Positions 18,267 to 27,523 of a stretch of DNA of 64,000 bases are shown here, piece by piece (position 1 is the first letter of the stretch; each line of letters begins with the position of its first letter). Origin of the DNA: JAVBQL01 sp031549085 (GTDB lineage Bacteria; Spirochaetota; GWE2-31-10; MWDO01); the NCBI GenBank assembly GCA_031549085.1, contig JAVBQL010000019.1, forward strand, positions 1 through 64,000, read 5' to 3'. Both the position numbers and the translations under genes were made by a program. Below the pieces are notes generated by a model. It saw nothing but the letters and a program-made list of their open reading frames with translations. It did no database searches and was not told the DNA's origin.

Positions 18267-19121
18267 ATGCTAAGAGGTATACACACTAGTGCATCAGGCA
18301 TGGCAGCAATGCAATCGAGACTTGATATCGTATCAAACAACATAGCAAATGTTGATCTTGTTGGATACAAAAGAGATGTCGCTATATTTAAAGAATTTCC
18401 AAATATACAAATTAGACGCGGGCGAGATGATGGTTTGGTAAGCTTTCCGCTTGGAAGCTATGACAATATGCCATTTGTCGGCAAACTTGGTACAGGTGTT
18501 GAACTAAATGAATCATACACAATCTTTGAACAGGGCTCATTAAGAGAGACACAAAATGATTTTGACCTAGCATTGAACGGCAAAGGCTTCATCACAGTTC
18601 AAACAGAGAAGGGTGAGAGATATACCAGAAACGCAGCTTTCTCTATCGACAAAGAGGGCTATCTTGTAACAAAAGATGGTTTTAAGGTAATAACTGACGA
18701 AGGAAACTCGATACAGATAAAAACCAACAACTTTACAATTGATAAAGAGGGATATGTCTATCAGAACAGAGAGTATGCAGAACCAAAGGATAGACTTGTA
18801 CAGAGAGAAGAGAACGAATGGAGTGACACTGAGGTTATTGGAAGATTAAAGATTGTTAGATTCCCTCGTGAGAGAGAATTGAGAAGAGAGGGAAACTCAT
18901 TCTATTATGAAGATGAGTTTACTGGCGCTCCATACTTGGCTGAAGGGGCTGAGAGACCAGAGGTTATGCAAGGATTCCTTGAGATGGCCAATGTAAACCC
19001 TGTTGTTGAAATGACTCAAATGATTGAGGTACAACGTGCTTATGAAGCAAATCAAAAATCAATACAATCTCATGAGCAGATGGCTGGAAGAGTGATAAAT
19101 GATGCTGGTGTTATAAGATAA
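18267..19121 (+). CDS. flgF: Flagellar basal-body rod protein, FlgF/FlhO type
   Basis: A 284-residue rod protein of the axial family. The N-terminus, MLRGIHTSASGMAAMQSRLD followed by VSNNIANVDLVGYKRD, is the flagellar rod signature. The middle (FEQGSLRETQNDFDLALNGKGF, YTRNAAFSIDKEGYLVTKDGF) matches rod and hook proteins. The C-terminus ends with the NVNPVVEMTQMIEVQRAYEANQK coiled segment. Residues LVGYKRD and the RRGRDDG insertion favour FlgF over FlgG. A clear AAGGAG precedes the start. Unusually, no flgG or other flagellar gene is adjacent. Confidence 0.85.
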   Translation: MLRGIHTSASGMAAMQSRLDIVSNNIANVDLVGYKRDVAIFKEFPNIQIRRGRDDGLVSFPLGSYDNMPFVGKLGTGVELNESYTIFEQGSLRETQNDFDLALNGKGFITVQTEKGERYTRNAAFSIDKEGYLVTKDGFKVITDEGNSIQIKTNNFTIDKEGYVYQNREYAEPKDRLVQREENEWSDTEVIGRLKIVRFPRERELRREGNSFYYEDEFTGAPYLAEGAERPEVMQGFLEMANVNPVVEMTQMIEVQRAYEANQKSIQSHEQMAGRVINDAGVIR

Positions 19122-19140
19122 AAAAACTTTATAATATATA

Positions 19141-19175
19141 AAAGAGAAGAGTGTTTAGCTCTTCTCTTTTTTTAT
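19141..19175. terminator. Bidirectional terminator after flgF
   Basis: AGAGAAGAG pairs with CTCTTCTCT across a seven-base loop, with A-rich sequence on the left and seven T on the right. It lies between the convergent flgF and lipoprotein genes. Confidence 0.8.
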
Positions 19176-19561
19176 CTTCTTTTTAGATTGATAACCTGCC
19201 TAAAAGAGACATTTCCATCTTCCACACTCCAATCATTATAGTAGCTTGTTCTTCTCTGAGTAACATAGTAATCTTTAGAAAAATAGATATCAAGCTTGTA
19301 TAGATCTTCTGTGGTTTTTGAGTGTTTACCCGAAACCTCAAAGTAGCCATACTTATCTGTATAGCTTGTACCACTATAAACAACCTTATCTGTTACATCA
19401 TATATTGCATATTCAACGAGAACACTATAAATATAGTAGCCATATGTAGCATCAATAAGGTTACCATTAAAAAAGTAGGTATTTTTATATGACTGGCTGC
19501 TTGTTGTGCACGAAAAAATTAAAAAAAATATAGGCAAAACTATAACTATTTTTCTCATCAT
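19172..19561 (-). CDS. Small lipoprotein with carboxypeptidase-regulatory-like fold
   Basis: A 129-residue protein with lipobox IFSC (Cys18). The mature part shows the beta-sandwich pattern of carboxypeptidase regulatory-like domains: ATYGYYIYSVLVEYAIYDV, TSYTDKYGYFEVSGKH, then YKLDIYFSKDYYVTQ. Its function is unknown. Confidence 0.75.
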   Translation of the reverse strand: MMRKIVIVLPIFFLIFSCTTSSQSYKNTYFFNGNLIDATYGYYIYSVLVEYAIYDVTDKVVYSGTSYTDKYGYFEVSGKHSKTTEDLYKLDIYFSKDYYVTQRRTSYYNDWSVEDGNVSFRQVINLKRR

Positions 19562-19808
19562 ATTCTCTCTATTTAAAAGATAACATAATATAAAAAATAT
19601 TGAAAGGGCTATTAGCTAGATAATATATTTTATTTTTATACTATTAATGGCTCTAAATGATAAAATATGGCCTCTATATATGGAAGAAAGCAAGTAAGCT
19701 ATACCTCTATATATTAAATTAAAAAAACAAAATATAATTGGACAATATCAACTATTTTCTGTATATTACAGATTAAAATTATAATTCCTGCAATTTTAAG
19801 GAGATATC

Positions 19809-20534
19809 TTGTTAAAAAAGATCTTAAAAATAGTTTTAGTAATATTTATAATTGCAATTTTAGTTGTTATTGTAAAGTTTAAATTATATGAAAAATTTAA
19901 CTATGAAAATATATCAAGCATCAAACAGTTTTTTATAGACCTAAAATTTTTAGGCCCTGTTATAATAGTAGCCCTCTACATAGGCTTTAGTTTAGCCTGC
20001 CTTCCAACTATACAGTTTGCATTTGTTTCAGGCTATCTCTATGGAGCTGTTCAAGGTTCAATACTGGCTATGGTTGGAATGATTATAGGTATGAGTTCCG
20101 CTTTTTATGGAATTAGATACCTCTTTCGTGATGGGTTTCAGAAAAAATTTGGAGAGAACAAAATTGTAAAAGAGATAGATGGATATGCAAAAAAATATGG
20201 AGGAAGAGCTGTTCTTGTTTTGCGTACCTTCTCTGTTTTCCCCTATAACCTTCAAAATGTGGCCTATGGACTCTCATCTTTAAGTGGTTTTTCACATCTT
20301 TGGGCCTCTGCAATTGGTGTCATACCTATAACACTGTTTTATGTATGGTTTGGAAGCCTATTTAGCAGCAATACAATAACTATAAAAGAGATGGAGAGTA
20401 TGTTTTCAAAGCTTGGCATAGTTATTGCGATATTAACAGCAGCAATGGTTACAACTATTATTATAAGAACAAAACTAAGTAAGAAGAAAAGAGAGGAAGA
20501 AGCAATAGAGGTTAAAGAGGAGGAGAAACAATAA
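19809..20534 (+). CDS. TVP38/TMEM64 (VTT domain) membrane protein
   Basis: A DedA-superfamily membrane protein of 241 residues. An N-terminal helix is followed by the LACLPTIQFAFVSGYLYG re-entrant region, the YGIRYLF segment, and the family motif YGGRAVLVLRTFSVFPYNLQN. The last membrane helix is followed by a Lys/Glu-rich tail. The start codon is TTG, chosen because AAGGAG lies seven bases upstream. Related proteins are lipid scramblases or small-molecule transporters. It is followed after 56 bases by a flavodoxin gene. Confidence 0.85.
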   Translation: MLKKILKIVLVIFIIAILVVIVKFKLYEKFNYENISSIKQFFIDLKFLGPVIIVALYIGFSLACLPTIQFAFVSGYLYGAVQGSILAMVGMIIGMSSAFYGIRYLFRDGFQKKFGENKIVKEIDGYAKKYGGRAVLVLRTFSVFPYNLQNVAYGLSSLSGFSHLWASAIGVIPITLFYVWFGSLFSSNTITIKEMESMFSKLGIVIAILTAAMVTTIIIRTKLSKKKREEEAIEVKEEEKQ

Positions 20535-20590
20535 TCTACCTTAATAAAATTAATATAGCTTTTTATATATAATTATTAGGAGTACTAATC

Positions 20591-21115
20591 ATGAAAAAAT
20601 CAGCAGTAATTTACAAGTCAAATTATGGAAGCAGTGAGAAATATGCAAAATGGATTGCAGAGGAGACTGGTTCAGATCTTTTTAAATTAAAAGATATAAA
20701 GATAGATAATTTAAAAGATTATGATACTATATGTTTTTGTGGTGGGGTTTATGCTTCTGCTATAGACGGCTTCTCAAAAATTAAGAAAGACTTCAAAAAA
20801 ATATCTGATAAAAAAATAGTTGTCGCTGCTGTTGGGGCTGCTCCAAATAGCAATGCTACAAAAAAGAGCCTAAAGAAAGCAAACTTCACAGATGAAATTG
20901 CAGATAAGGTCCATTTTTTCGTCCTTAGGGGCGGATTTAACTATGAAAAAATGAATCCTATTCATAAATTGATTATGTTTATTTTGGTAAATTCTGTAAA
21001 ATCAAAGAAAAACCTTAATGAAATGCAAAAGGGAATAGTTGCCTCATATGGTAAAGTTATAGATTTTTCAAATAGAGATGATATAAAACCAATAGTTGAG
21101 CTAATTAAGAGCTAG
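20591..21115 (+). CDS. Flavodoxin-domain protein
   Basis: A 174-residue protein of the HemG-like flavodoxin group. The FMN phosphate-binding loop is YKSNYGSSEKYA near the N-terminus, followed by the DTICFCGGVYASAIDG segment that would hold the isoalloxazine ring. It lacks the membrane or catalytic features that would identify it as protoporphyrinogen oxidase, and no haem genes are adjacent. It is probably a redox carrier or quinone reductase. Confidence 0.8.
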   Translation: MKKSAVIYKSNYGSSEKYAKWIAEETGSDLFKLKDIKIDNLKDYDTICFCGGVYASAIDGFSKIKKDFKKISDKKIVVAAVGAAPNSNATKKSLKKANFTDEIADKVHFFVLRGGFNYEKMNPIHKLIMFILVNSVKSKKNLNEMQKGIVASYGKVIDFSNRDDIKPIVELIKS

Positions 21116-21192
21116 GTCAAAAAAATACTATAATTTTAGTTTATAGTAGCAACTTGATTATAAATTAAAATTACACAATCAATAGCCTAAGC

Positions 21193-21765
21193 TTATATAT
21201 ATCTTATAAGCTTGCTATTATGTTTTATCTTATTATATCTTTCCATTCCAATAACAGAGATATTTGTACTTATCTCAAAAATCTCTTCACTTAATTCACT
21301 CTTTTTGTATATATTATCCAAAAATCTAACAAAAAGATCAAAGTTGTCAATATCATCTGTATCCAAGAGACAAAATGTGTTATCGGCTATTTTTATAGCC
21401 CCTATTTTAAGCAGGAACTCTTCAACCCTATTTTTTGTCTCGCCATCAAGAATATCATGAGTTATATAGTATTTTCTGGCGTTTCTATCTTTTTGGTTTT
21501 TTGATAGAGAGAATCTTGTTATAATTTGATTCCCATCTTCAGTAAATCTAGAATGAGAGAGCTCTCTGTTCTCATCAATACTAATTATTACTGGAGATGT
21601 TTTAGAAAACTTAGTGATCTCTTTTAATATCTCTAAGAGTTCCTCATATTCACAATCAACACAGCATATGGTTTTTGATACAATAGTTGTATCAAGATTA
21701 TCAAAAATAGATTTTATCCTTTCGCTGCCATCATCAATATTATATGCTATATAATATCTGTTCAA
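21193..21765 (-). CDS. Protein with two tandem ferredoxin-like repeats
   Basis: A 190-residue cytoplasmic protein, last gene of a minus-strand run with pgi. It is made of two similar halves. Each begins with a YYI strand and an acidic D-GE/S segment (YYIAYNIDDGSERIKSIF near residue 4 and YYITHDILDGETKNRVEEF near 98), then a strand ending in a Cys-containing segment, then ExLxEIL-type helix. The beta-alpha-beta layout and the Y-D-I/D start recall Cas2/VapD-type ribonucleases in duplicate, but catalytic residues cannot be assigned. No CRISPR or cas gene is present. I do not recognise the family. Confidence 0.65.
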   Translation of the reverse strand: MNRYYIAYNIDDGSERIKSIFDNLDTTIVSKTICCVDCEYEELLEILKEITKFSKTSPVIISIDENRELSHSRFTEDGNQIITRFSLSKNQKDRNARKYYITHDILDGETKNRVEEFLLKIGAIKIADNTFCLLDTDDIDNFDLFVRFLDNIYKKSELSEEIFEISTNISVIGMERYNKIKHNSKLIRYI

Positions 21766-21804
21766 AATGGGCCTCCCTAAAAAAAATCTAAAACTTTTTT
21801 GATA

Positions 21805-24225
21805 TTACTTTTTTTTAAAAATAGAACTCACCTTATCTGAAACTAAAATAGCTGAAGGCAATATAAATAGTGCCGCAAAAACACAATTAAACATAGAGAT
21901 CGATATCAAAAGTCCAAAAAATAGAATTGGCTTAAAGGATGACAAAACAAAAACCATAAAGCCACAAATTAACGAGACCGCAGTAAAGACCATAGGCCGG
22001 CTTGCAAACGCCAGTGTCTGATCGACCGCCTCCCTTACTGGTATTCCAGTTTTTAGAATTCTTCTATAGTTCAAAAGGAAGTGGAGAGAACCATCTATAC
22101 CAGTACCCACAGCAATTGCTCCAATCATAACAGTTCCGGGATCTAGAGAGATTCCAAAAATTGACATTATGGAAAAGTTCATTAGAACACCATAGATTAG
22201 AGGAATTATTGCAATAAGTGAGTAGAAGAGAGACCTAAATAGTATTAATACAACTAAAACAACAAGTATAACACTTGATATTATATTTATTATCTGATCT
22301 GAAACAAGATACCTTGATATACTTGCAAGCAGAAGCAGTTCGCCCCATACTTCGACTGTAAATCTACCATCTTCTGCAGCTATTTTTGAGAGATCATTGT
22401 ACATAATGCGTGTCAATTCGAGAAGCTCCTGCTCACTTATCATATAGTTCATCTTTTTGTTATCACTTACTGTACGAACCTGAAAATTTATCGCAGTAAA
22501 ATCGTTGTTCATTATACCTTTTACACCATCATCTTTAGAAGCCAACAAAAATGTGAAAAAAGTATTTAATATTCTATCGCTCTCCGGTATATCAAGAGTT
22601 CCATACATTGTCTCATTCAAATCTTCTGCTAATGTAACAGGGGATAGATTCCAGCCAAGCATTGTATATCCATCGATCACAACATTTCTATCTATATAGT
22701 CTTGTACTTTTTTAGCAGCAAGCAGTCCCTCTCTAGTTTTAAAGAAGTTTCTCTTATTATCTTTAGAGCGAACAGCGATATTAAAACTTGTTGACCCTTT
22801 AAAATTTCTCTGTAAAAAGATTATTCCCTGTTTTATCTTATCACCATCTTTAAAGAAGGCAGAGACATCTGTTTCAACTTTTATATTTGGAATAACAAAG
22901 AAAGCAACCACCATAATTACAAAAAGAAGTGATATCCAAAAATATCTAAGCGGATAGACAAAAGAATTTAGCTTTGCTAACATTTTAGCAAAGACATCAC
23001 TTTTTAGATGCTCAATTTTATTCTCTTTTGGAATGTAGGTAAAAAATAGTATTTTTGGCAGTAAGAAAAATGTCAAAAAGAGTGTGAAAAAGATACTAAC
23101 TATAACTATAATACCAAATTCTTTGATAACACCAATGCTAACCGTGAAAAAAGAGGCAAAACCGACAATCGTTGTAAGTGCTGCCATAAAAATTGTTGGA
23201 AAAATATGTTTGGCAGCAGAATTTATTAAATCCCGCTTATCTCTTATTGTTCCCGAGAGGTTATAGTATGAGTTCATATAGTGGAGCGTATAGGAGCTTC
23301 CAATCGTCAATATTATAGGAGGAATTAGAATACTTACAATATTCATCTTAATGCGAAGCCACCCCAGAAGCCCCATTGTCCAAACAAGACTCATAAGCAT
23401 AGCAATCATAGGAAGAATAACACCACGTTTTGTACCAAAACTTAGGTATAGTATAATAATCATTAAAATAATGGCTGGTCCTATAAGTATTGTCATATCA
23501 CGCAGCATATAGTTTTTTGTTTTTGCTTCATATGCTGGCACACCTGCAAATAGGACAGGAAAATCGTTATCATACTTTTTTAGAACTTTCTCTACTTCGT
23601 TAGAAAAATCTGTTCTGTTTATTGGGGCAATTCCAAATTTGCGATCAAATATTTTCTCTAAAAATTTCACAAAAAAGTTTGGATTCTCAATCTCTTTCCC
23701 AACCATCGCATCAAAATTAATTCTTACAACAATCCCTGCAGTATTATAATCATAAGAGATAACAGAACCAATTAGATATCTATTGGATTTTAATGTATTT
23801 TTAAACTTCTCAATCTCTTCTGCAGTTTTTGGATAGTCATTAGGATTATTTCTAACAATCTGAAAGGTTTCACCAATTTTTTTGAAAGAGGTTGCATTAA
23901 ATGGATGGAGTGTAGACTTTACTACATAGAGGTTGTCAAGTTCATGACAGAGCTGCCACAATTTTTCAATTTTTCCCTCTCTAAATGGGTTATCTGATAC
24001 AGTAATAAAGAGCATTTGATCTGATGGAAATTCTTTATTTAGTCTTGCAATCTTCTCTCTCTCTGCGTTAGTTTCTGCATTCTCAGGTAAGAGAACTGTA
24101 ACATCATTAAGTATATCCAGATTAAAAAAACCAAGAGATAAGACAACAGTTACTATCCCAATTATAACAAAAAATATTATAGAATATACCTTGTTTTTTG
24201 GTAAAAAAATTCTATCGAAACTCAT
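21805..24225 (-). CDS. MMPL/RND-superfamily exporter
   Basis: An 806-residue membrane protein with the twofold RND layout: one helix, a large periplasmic loop (about residues 35-225), a bundle of about six helices, a second loop (about 430-640), and a second bundle. The first bundle has ILTIGSSYTLHYMNSYY and the second VGTGIDGSLHFLLNYRR, both typical of MMPL and hopanoid or sterol exporters. The substrate cannot be named. No membrane-fusion partner is adjacent. It follows the DUF192 lipoprotein with a 58-base gap. Confidence 0.88.
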   Translation of the reverse strand: MSFDRIFLPKNKVYSIIFFVIIGIVTVVLSLGFFNLDILNDVTVLLPENAETNAEREKIARLNKEFPSDQMLFITVSDNPFREGKIEKLWQLCHELDNLYVVKSTLHPFNATSFKKIGETFQIVRNNPNDYPKTAEEIEKFKNTLKSNRYLIGSVISYDYNTAGIVVRINFDAMVGKEIENPNFFVKFLEKIFDRKFGIAPINRTDFSNEVEKVLKKYDNDFPVLFAGVPAYEAKTKNYMLRDMTILIGPAIILMIIILYLSFGTKRGVILPMIAMLMSLVWTMGLLGWLRIKMNIVSILIPPIILTIGSSYTLHYMNSYYNLSGTIRDKRDLINSAAKHIFPTIFMAALTTIVGFASFFTVSIGVIKEFGIIVIVSIFFTLFLTFFLLPKILFFTYIPKENKIEHLKSDVFAKMLAKLNSFVYPLRYFWISLLFVIMVVAFFVIPNIKVETDVSAFFKDGDKIKQGIIFLQRNFKGSTSFNIAVRSKDNKRNFFKTREGLLAAKKVQDYIDRNVVIDGYTMLGWNLSPVTLAEDLNETMYGTLDIPESDRILNTFFTFLLASKDDGVKGIMNNDFTAINFQVRTVSDNKKMNYMISEQELLELTRIMYNDLSKIAAEDGRFTVEVWGELLLLASISRYLVSDQIINIISSVILVVLVVLILFRSLFYSLIAIIPLIYGVLMNFSIMSIFGISLDPGTVMIGAIAVGTGIDGSLHFLLNYRRILKTGIPVREAVDQTLAFASRPMVFTAVSLICGFMVFVLSSFKPILFFGLLISISMFNCVFAALFILPSAILVSDKVSSIFKKK

Positions 24226-24283
24226 TATTACTCCTACTTTTTTAAGAACATTTTTCTTAAAAAATTATAACATAAAAATAATC

Positions 24284-24724
24284 CTATTCTATATATGGAA
24301 TAGCTGAGACAATATCAAGCTTGTCTCCAACTTTTATTCCAACCCTCTCAAAAAATCCGCGATTAACCTCTAGTACATACATAGCTGGCTTTATCGAATC
24401 AATGTTGGTCTCATCTAAAGGTTCTCCGTTTTCGATGTTGATTATCTCAAAACTTTTATTAATAAAGGCAATTGAGAGTGGTACATATGTATTCTTCATA
24501 TAAAATGACATATACTCTTCATATTTATAGATAAAAAACATTCCGCTATCTTTGTTAAGCTTTTTTCTATACATAAGTCCCCTCATTCTCGCCTCGCGGG
24601 TTGCAGCAACTTCAAACTTATAAGTTTTCTCATTAATCATAATACTTATAGTTGGAGAGTTGCTCCCCGAACAAGATAGAGAAGAGAAGATAATTACTAA
24701 AATCAAAAACAATTTTTTATTCAT
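24284..24724 (-). CDS. DUF192 lipoprotein
   Basis: A 146-residue protein with lipobox SLSC (Cys18). The mature domain matches DUF192: ARMRGLMYRKKLNKDSGMFF, FYMKNTYVPLSIAFI, and a C-terminal AMYVLEVNRGFFERVGIKVGD. The biochemical role of the family is unknown. It sits 26 bases after pgi and is probably in the same transcript. Confidence 0.88.
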   Translation of the reverse strand: MNKKLFLILVIIFSSLSCSGSNSPTISIMINEKTYKFEVAATREARMRGLMYRKKLNKDSGMFFIYKYEEYMSFYMKNTYVPLSIAFINKSFEIINIENGEPLDETNIDSIKPAMYVLEVNRGFFERVGIKVGDKLDIVSAIPYIE

Positions 24725-24750
24725 AAATTAACTTAAACAATATAAAAATA

Positions 24751-26136
24751 TTAAATAGTCTTTTTCCCAGAAGGAAGGCTATTCATTTTGCTGTCTATAT
24801 CCAGTTTTGCCTGCTCACTTCCAACTTTGCCAAGTAGAGCAAACATATTTTTCTTATAAGCTTCAACTCCGGGTTGATCAAATGGATTAACTCCAAGAAG
24901 ATAGCCAGATACTCCACACCCCTGCTCAAATATATAGATAAGCTGTCCCAAATAATATTCATTTAAAGTTGGAATATTAAATATAAGATTTGGAACTTTA
25001 CCCTCATAGTGAGCAATTAATGTTCCAAGCTCTGCCCTCTTATTTATCTCTGAATATGATCTATTTGCAAGATACTCCAATCCATCAAGATCATCTTTAT
25101 CAGAGGCAACTTTTAAAGTGGAGAGAGGCTCATCTATATTCAAGATTGTCTCAAATATTATTCTCTGCCCATCTTGTATCCATTGTCCCATAGAGTGAAG
25201 ATCTGTTGTAAAATCACATGATGCAACAAAGAGTCCCTTTCCATCTTTTCCCTCGCTCTCACCATAGAGCTGCTTCCACCACTCACTAAAGAAGTGCAGT
25301 TCTGGGTCATAGTTTACAAGCATCTCTATATTATAGCCAGATTTTAATAGCAGGTTACGAATAGTGGCATACATCAATGCAGGATTTTTTTCAAGGCTCT
25401 CTTCACTTCCCATAGCAATGGCACTTATCGCTCCATCTAAAAGCTTAGTGATATCAAGTCCAAGTGCAGCAATAGGCAAGAGTCCAACAGGTGTCAAAAC
25501 AGAAAATCTTCCGCCAACATCATCGGGGATATCAAATGTTTGATACCCTTCATTCGTAGCCATAGTCTTTAGTGCACCCTTTTTTGAGTCTGTCGTTGCA
25601 ATGATTCTCTCTTTTGCCCCAATTTTACCATACTTCTTTTCCATCTTCTGTTTTATATTACGGAATGCAATACCAGGTTCTGTAGTTGTTCCAGACTTTG
25701 AAATGACATTTACATAGACAGATTCTGCTCTCCCAATCTCTTCTAATATAGCTTCAAGATAGCTTCCGCTTATATTATTTCCAGCGAAATATATTTTTGG
25801 TCCCTTTCTCTCACTATTAGGAAGACTATTATAAAAATGCGGCAAAAGTGCCTCAATAACAGCCTTCGCTCCAAGATAGCTTCCGCCAATACCAACACAA
25901 ACAAGCAAGTCTGCATTCTTATTTATATTCTTAGCAACTTCAATGATCTTATTAAATTCTTCACTCTCTTTTATTGTCTGCGGTAAATTTCTCCAGCCAA
26001 TAAAATCATTCCCTGCTCCATTTCCATCTTTTAACATTTTGAAAGCTTTTAAAGCCTCACCTTTATAAGCAGCGATTTTATCATCATCAATAAAAGGATA
26101 TACATAAGAGTAATCAAGTGTTATTTTTTTGTCCAT
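24751..26136 (-). CDS. pgi: Glucose-6-phosphate isomerase
   Basis: It interconverts glucose 6-phosphate and fructose 6-phosphate. Motifs seen in the 461-residue protein are VGIGGSYLGAKA, the phosphate-binding VISKSGTTTEP, the PDDVGGRFSVLTPVGLLP signature, and the C-terminal NPFDQPGVEAYK. The length matches the short bacterial form rather than the 550-residue E. coli form. It heads a run of minus-strand genes (DUF192, MMPL exporter). Confidence 0.95.
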   Translation of the reverse strand: MDKKITLDYSYVYPFIDDDKIAAYKGEALKAFKMLKDGNGAGNDFIGWRNLPQTIKESEEFNKIIEVAKNINKNADLLVCVGIGGSYLGAKAVIEALLPHFYNSLPNSERKGPKIYFAGNNISGSYLEAILEEIGRAESVYVNVISKSGTTTEPGIAFRNIKQKMEKKYGKIGAKERIIATTDSKKGALKTMATNEGYQTFDIPDDVGGRFSVLTPVGLLPIAALGLDITKLLDGAISAIAMGSEESLEKNPALMYATIRNLLLKSGYNIEMLVNYDPELHFFSEWWKQLYGESEGKDGKGLFVASCDFTTDLHSMGQWIQDGQRIIFETILNIDEPLSTLKVASDKDDLDGLEYLANRSYSEINKRAELGTLIAHYEGKVPNLIFNIPTLNEYYLGQLIYIFEQGCGVSGYLLGVNPFDQPGVEAYKKNMFALLGKVGSEQAKLDIDSKMNSLPSGKKTI

Positions 26137-26173
26137 TTTAAAAAACTACCTCCAACAAAAACAAATAAAAACC

Positions 26174-26208
26174 GGTAGAAATAGTTTAATAAAAAAACTA
26201 TCTCTACC
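26174..26208 (-). terminator. Terminator between the SPFH gene and pgi
   Basis: On the minus strand GGTAGAGATAGTTT pairs with AAACTATTTCTACC and is followed by GG and a T-rich tract. It separates the upstream SPFH gene from the pgi unit. Confidence 0.65.
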
Positions 26209-26238
26209 TTAAAAAAAAGTCTATAATCTAAATTTAGT

Positions 26239-27273
26239 CTATTTTCCTGTGTTAGGCTTTGAGTCCTTAAAAAGTTCTTTTATACCGCCAAGAGAGCCAA
26301 GCACTCCTGTTGTTTCATAAGGCATAAAGACAACTTTTTCGCCTTGTTGACCAGCTATCTCCTGAAGAGATTGAATATATTTCATTGCTATTAGATATTG
26401 AGCAGGATCTGTACTATTTTTTGATAGAACTTCTTGAATTAGTTTAAGAGCCTCTGCTTCAGCTTTTGCAAGTCTAATTTTTGCTTCCGCCTCACCAGTT
26501 GCAATGTTGATTGTTGCCTCTGCATCACCTTGAGACTTCTTGATTTGTGATTGCTTATGTCCCTCTGCTTCAGCAATAAGTTTGTCCCTCTCTCCTTCAG
26601 CAGTCAATACCTTCGCTTGCTTATCACCTTCAGCGATTAGTATAGTCTGTCTCTTCTCTCTCTCGGCTCTCATCTGCTTCTCCATAGCCTCTCTAATCTC
26701 TTTTGGAGGAGAGATATCTTTAAGCTCTACTCTGTTTACCTTCACACCCCATTTATCAGTTGCTTCATCAAGTATTTGTCTTAGTTCTGAATTTATTTTA
26801 TCTCTGCTTGATAGAGTTTGATCAAGCTCAAGTCCACCGATAATGTTTCTCAAAGTTGTTTGAGTAAGTTTTTCAATTGCCATTGCAAGATTCTCTACCT
26901 CATACACAGATCTAAATGAATCCATTATTTGAAAGTATAGCAGTGCATCTATCTCTAAAGTAACATTATCTCTAGTGATAACATTTTGCTTCGGAAAGTC
27001 AAACACACGCTCTCTTAAGTCAACATAGTCAACATATAGGTTTGATACATAAGTTTTTCCATCACTTCCATATCTTGTAACTCTAGTACTCACAGGACGT
27101 ACCCTGTCAATAAAGGGTATTGTAAAGTTGATTCCAGATTCTAAAATCTTATTAAACTTTCCCAACCTCTCAATTATTTTTACAGTTGATTGATTAACGA
27201 TTTTAATCCCTGAAAAAACAAAGGCTATAACCATTATAATCAGCACAAGAAAAACAACAAATAGTGGTCCCAT
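26239..27273 (-). CDS. SPFH/stomatin-like membrane protein
   Basis: A 344-residue protein with a single N-terminal membrane helix, an SPFH domain (about residues 30-190, with QSTVKIIERLGKFNKILESG, and FPKQNVITRDNV), then an Ala/Glu-rich coiled coil and an IQSLQEIAG segment typical of paraslipin/QmcA proteins. Such proteins form oligomeric scaffolds in the membrane and often pair with NfeD proteases; no nfeD gene is adjacent. A second, more divergent SPFH protein is encoded at 35711-36619. Confidence 0.9.
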   Translation of the reverse strand: MGPLFVVFLVLIIMVIAFVFSGIKIVNQSTVKIIERLGKFNKILESGINFTIPFIDRVRPVSTRVTRYGSDGKTYVSNLYVDYVDLRERVFDFPKQNVITRDNVTLEIDALLYFQIMDSFRSVYEVENLAMAIEKLTQTTLRNIIGGLELDQTLSSRDKINSELRQILDEATDKWGVKVNRVELKDISPPKEIREAMEKQMRAEREKRQTILIAEGDKQAKVLTAEGERDKLIAEAEGHKQSQIKKSQGDAEATINIATGEAEAKIRLAKAEAEALKLIQEVLSKNSTDPAQYLIAMKYIQSLQEIAGQQGEKVVFMPYETTGVLGSLGGIKELFKDSKPNTGK

Positions 27274-27523
27274 AAAAGACTCCTAAAACATTATTTAAGC
27301 AAAAAGGTATTTAATCAAACAAATCATCTTTTTACCTTTCCCCTTTAAGATATTTATAAAGAGGTGCTATCCATTATAACAGAAGAGAAATTAATTGTCA
27401 AAAAGATTATCTATTCTTATTCAAAAGAAAGAAGAATATAGAAAGAAATAATATATCGTTTTTTTAATAAAAATGGCTAAAGAGTGATCTTTTTGAATTT
27501 ATATTTATCAAAAAGTAGATAAA

